A DNA stretch of 6,077 nt. It comes from Acetobacteraceae bacterium (GTDB lineage: Bacteria; Pseudomonadota; Alphaproteobacteria; Acetobacterales; Acetobacteraceae). Positions within the stretch are counted from its first letter, which is position 1. Each line of letters starts with the position of its first letter. The position numbers and the translations under genes were made by a program. Positions 5,713 through 6,077 of this stretch are shown here, piece by piece. Below the pieces are notes generated by a model, which saw only the letters and a program-made list of their open reading frames with translations, had not been told where the DNA came from and ran no database searches. Where the stretch lies: assembly GCA_003164305.1 (NCBI GenBank), contig PLSZ01000403.1, forward strand, positions 1-6,077, read 5' to 3'.

Positions 5713-6077
5713 CTACTCGCCTCGCGCCGCCTGGATGAACGCGCGGATCAAGGCAGAGTCCTTGACGCCTTTCGCGCGCTCGACACCTGACGATACATCG
5801 ACGGCGGAGGCGCCGGACAGGCGGATCGCCTCGGCGACGTTGTCCGGGTCGAGGCCTCCGGCCAGCAGCCACGGGCCGGGCGCCTTCCAGTCATGGGTCA
5901 GCGTCCAATCAAAGCGGACCGCGTTGCCGCCGGGGCGAGTCGCGTCGGGGGGCGGCTTTGCTTCGATCAGGAGGGCGTCAGCGCCGTCCAGCGCCTGAGG
6001 GAGATCGGCGGCGGACGAAACTCCGACGGCGCGCCAGACCGGCCGGTCGAAACGAACTCCCAGGTCCCGCGCTATGG
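5713..6077 (-). CDS. trpF: Phosphoribosylanthranilate isomerase (partial, N-terminus off the right edge)
   Basis: The third step of tryptophan synthesis from chorismate: an Amadori rearrangement of phosphoribosylanthranilate to CdRP by a cytoplasmic TIM-barrel enzyme. The minus strand is open from the window edge for 120 residues to a TAG at 5713-5715, about 58% of a normal 205-215 residue TrpF. Visible motifs: DALLIEAKPP in the core strand region; GGNA followed by V-R-FDW (5905-5931), whose Asp matches the family's general acid; WLLAGGLDPDNVAEAI; and DVSSGVE.AKGVKD near the C-terminus. These last two form the phosphate-binding and C-terminal barrel signature and make the call secure. The usual GGTG or GGNG loop reads GGNA here. 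The catalytic Cys near the N-terminus is outside the window. No trpB follows; the next gene is the convergent DUF2442 gene, so any trpFBA operon is split here. Confidence 0.95.
   Translation of the reverse strand, partial: IARDLGVRFDRPVWRAVGVSSAADLPQALDGADALLIEAKPPPDATRPGGNAVRFDWTLTHDWKAPGPWLLAGGLDPDNVAEAIRLSGASAVDVSSGVERAKGVKDSALIRAFIQAARGE

Overview
The window is GC-rich DNA with dense coding on both strands. It looks like an alphaproteobacterium, perhaps Rhodospirillales/Acetobacteraceae. That placement is an inference from base composition and gene families; no rRNA or other marker gene is present.

Layout: (1) 1-3404, minus strand: a three-gene cluster read right to left. It holds a VOC-fold metalloprotein (2919-3404), an MmgE/PrpD-family enzyme (1572-2918) joined to it by a TGA-ATG junction with no spacer, and a fused TRAP transporter permease DctQM (start at 1322) that runs off the left edge. 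A 138-bp imperfect palindrome (1415-1552) built of GC-rich 9-10 bp units lies between the enzyme gene and the transporter gene. (2) 3405-3568: a divergent intergenic region with a clean GGTTAACG/CGTTAACC inverted repeat. (3) 3569-5083, plus strand: a 504-residue Sel1-repeat solenoid protein. (4) 5115-5654, plus strand: a small DUF4160-DUF2442 gene pair. The DUF4160 gene is frameshifted at a run of five C, which merges its first codons with the DUF2442 frame into a misleading 222-codon open frame. (5) 5713-6077, minus strand: the C-terminal part of phosphoribosylanthranilate isomerase (TrpF), convergent with the DUF2442 gene.

The minus-strand cluster reads as an uptake-and-catabolism unit for an organic acid: the TRAP permease would import a carboxylate, and the MmgE/PrpD enzyme (dehydratase, decarboxylase or epimerase type) would act on it. 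The VOC protein may act on a related intermediate. The substrate cannot be named from sequence alone. The Sel1 protein and the DUF4160/DUF2442 pair have no evident link to this pathway. I see no RNA gene, CRISPR array, insertion sequence or phage gene. There is no gene-free stretch over 300 bases; the longest is the roughly 250 bp holding the palindrome.

I did not find a convincing new multi-gene system. The most notable items are the large palindrome, the broken DUF4160 gene with its paired DUF2442 gene, and the symmetrical operator-like site at 3481-3510.
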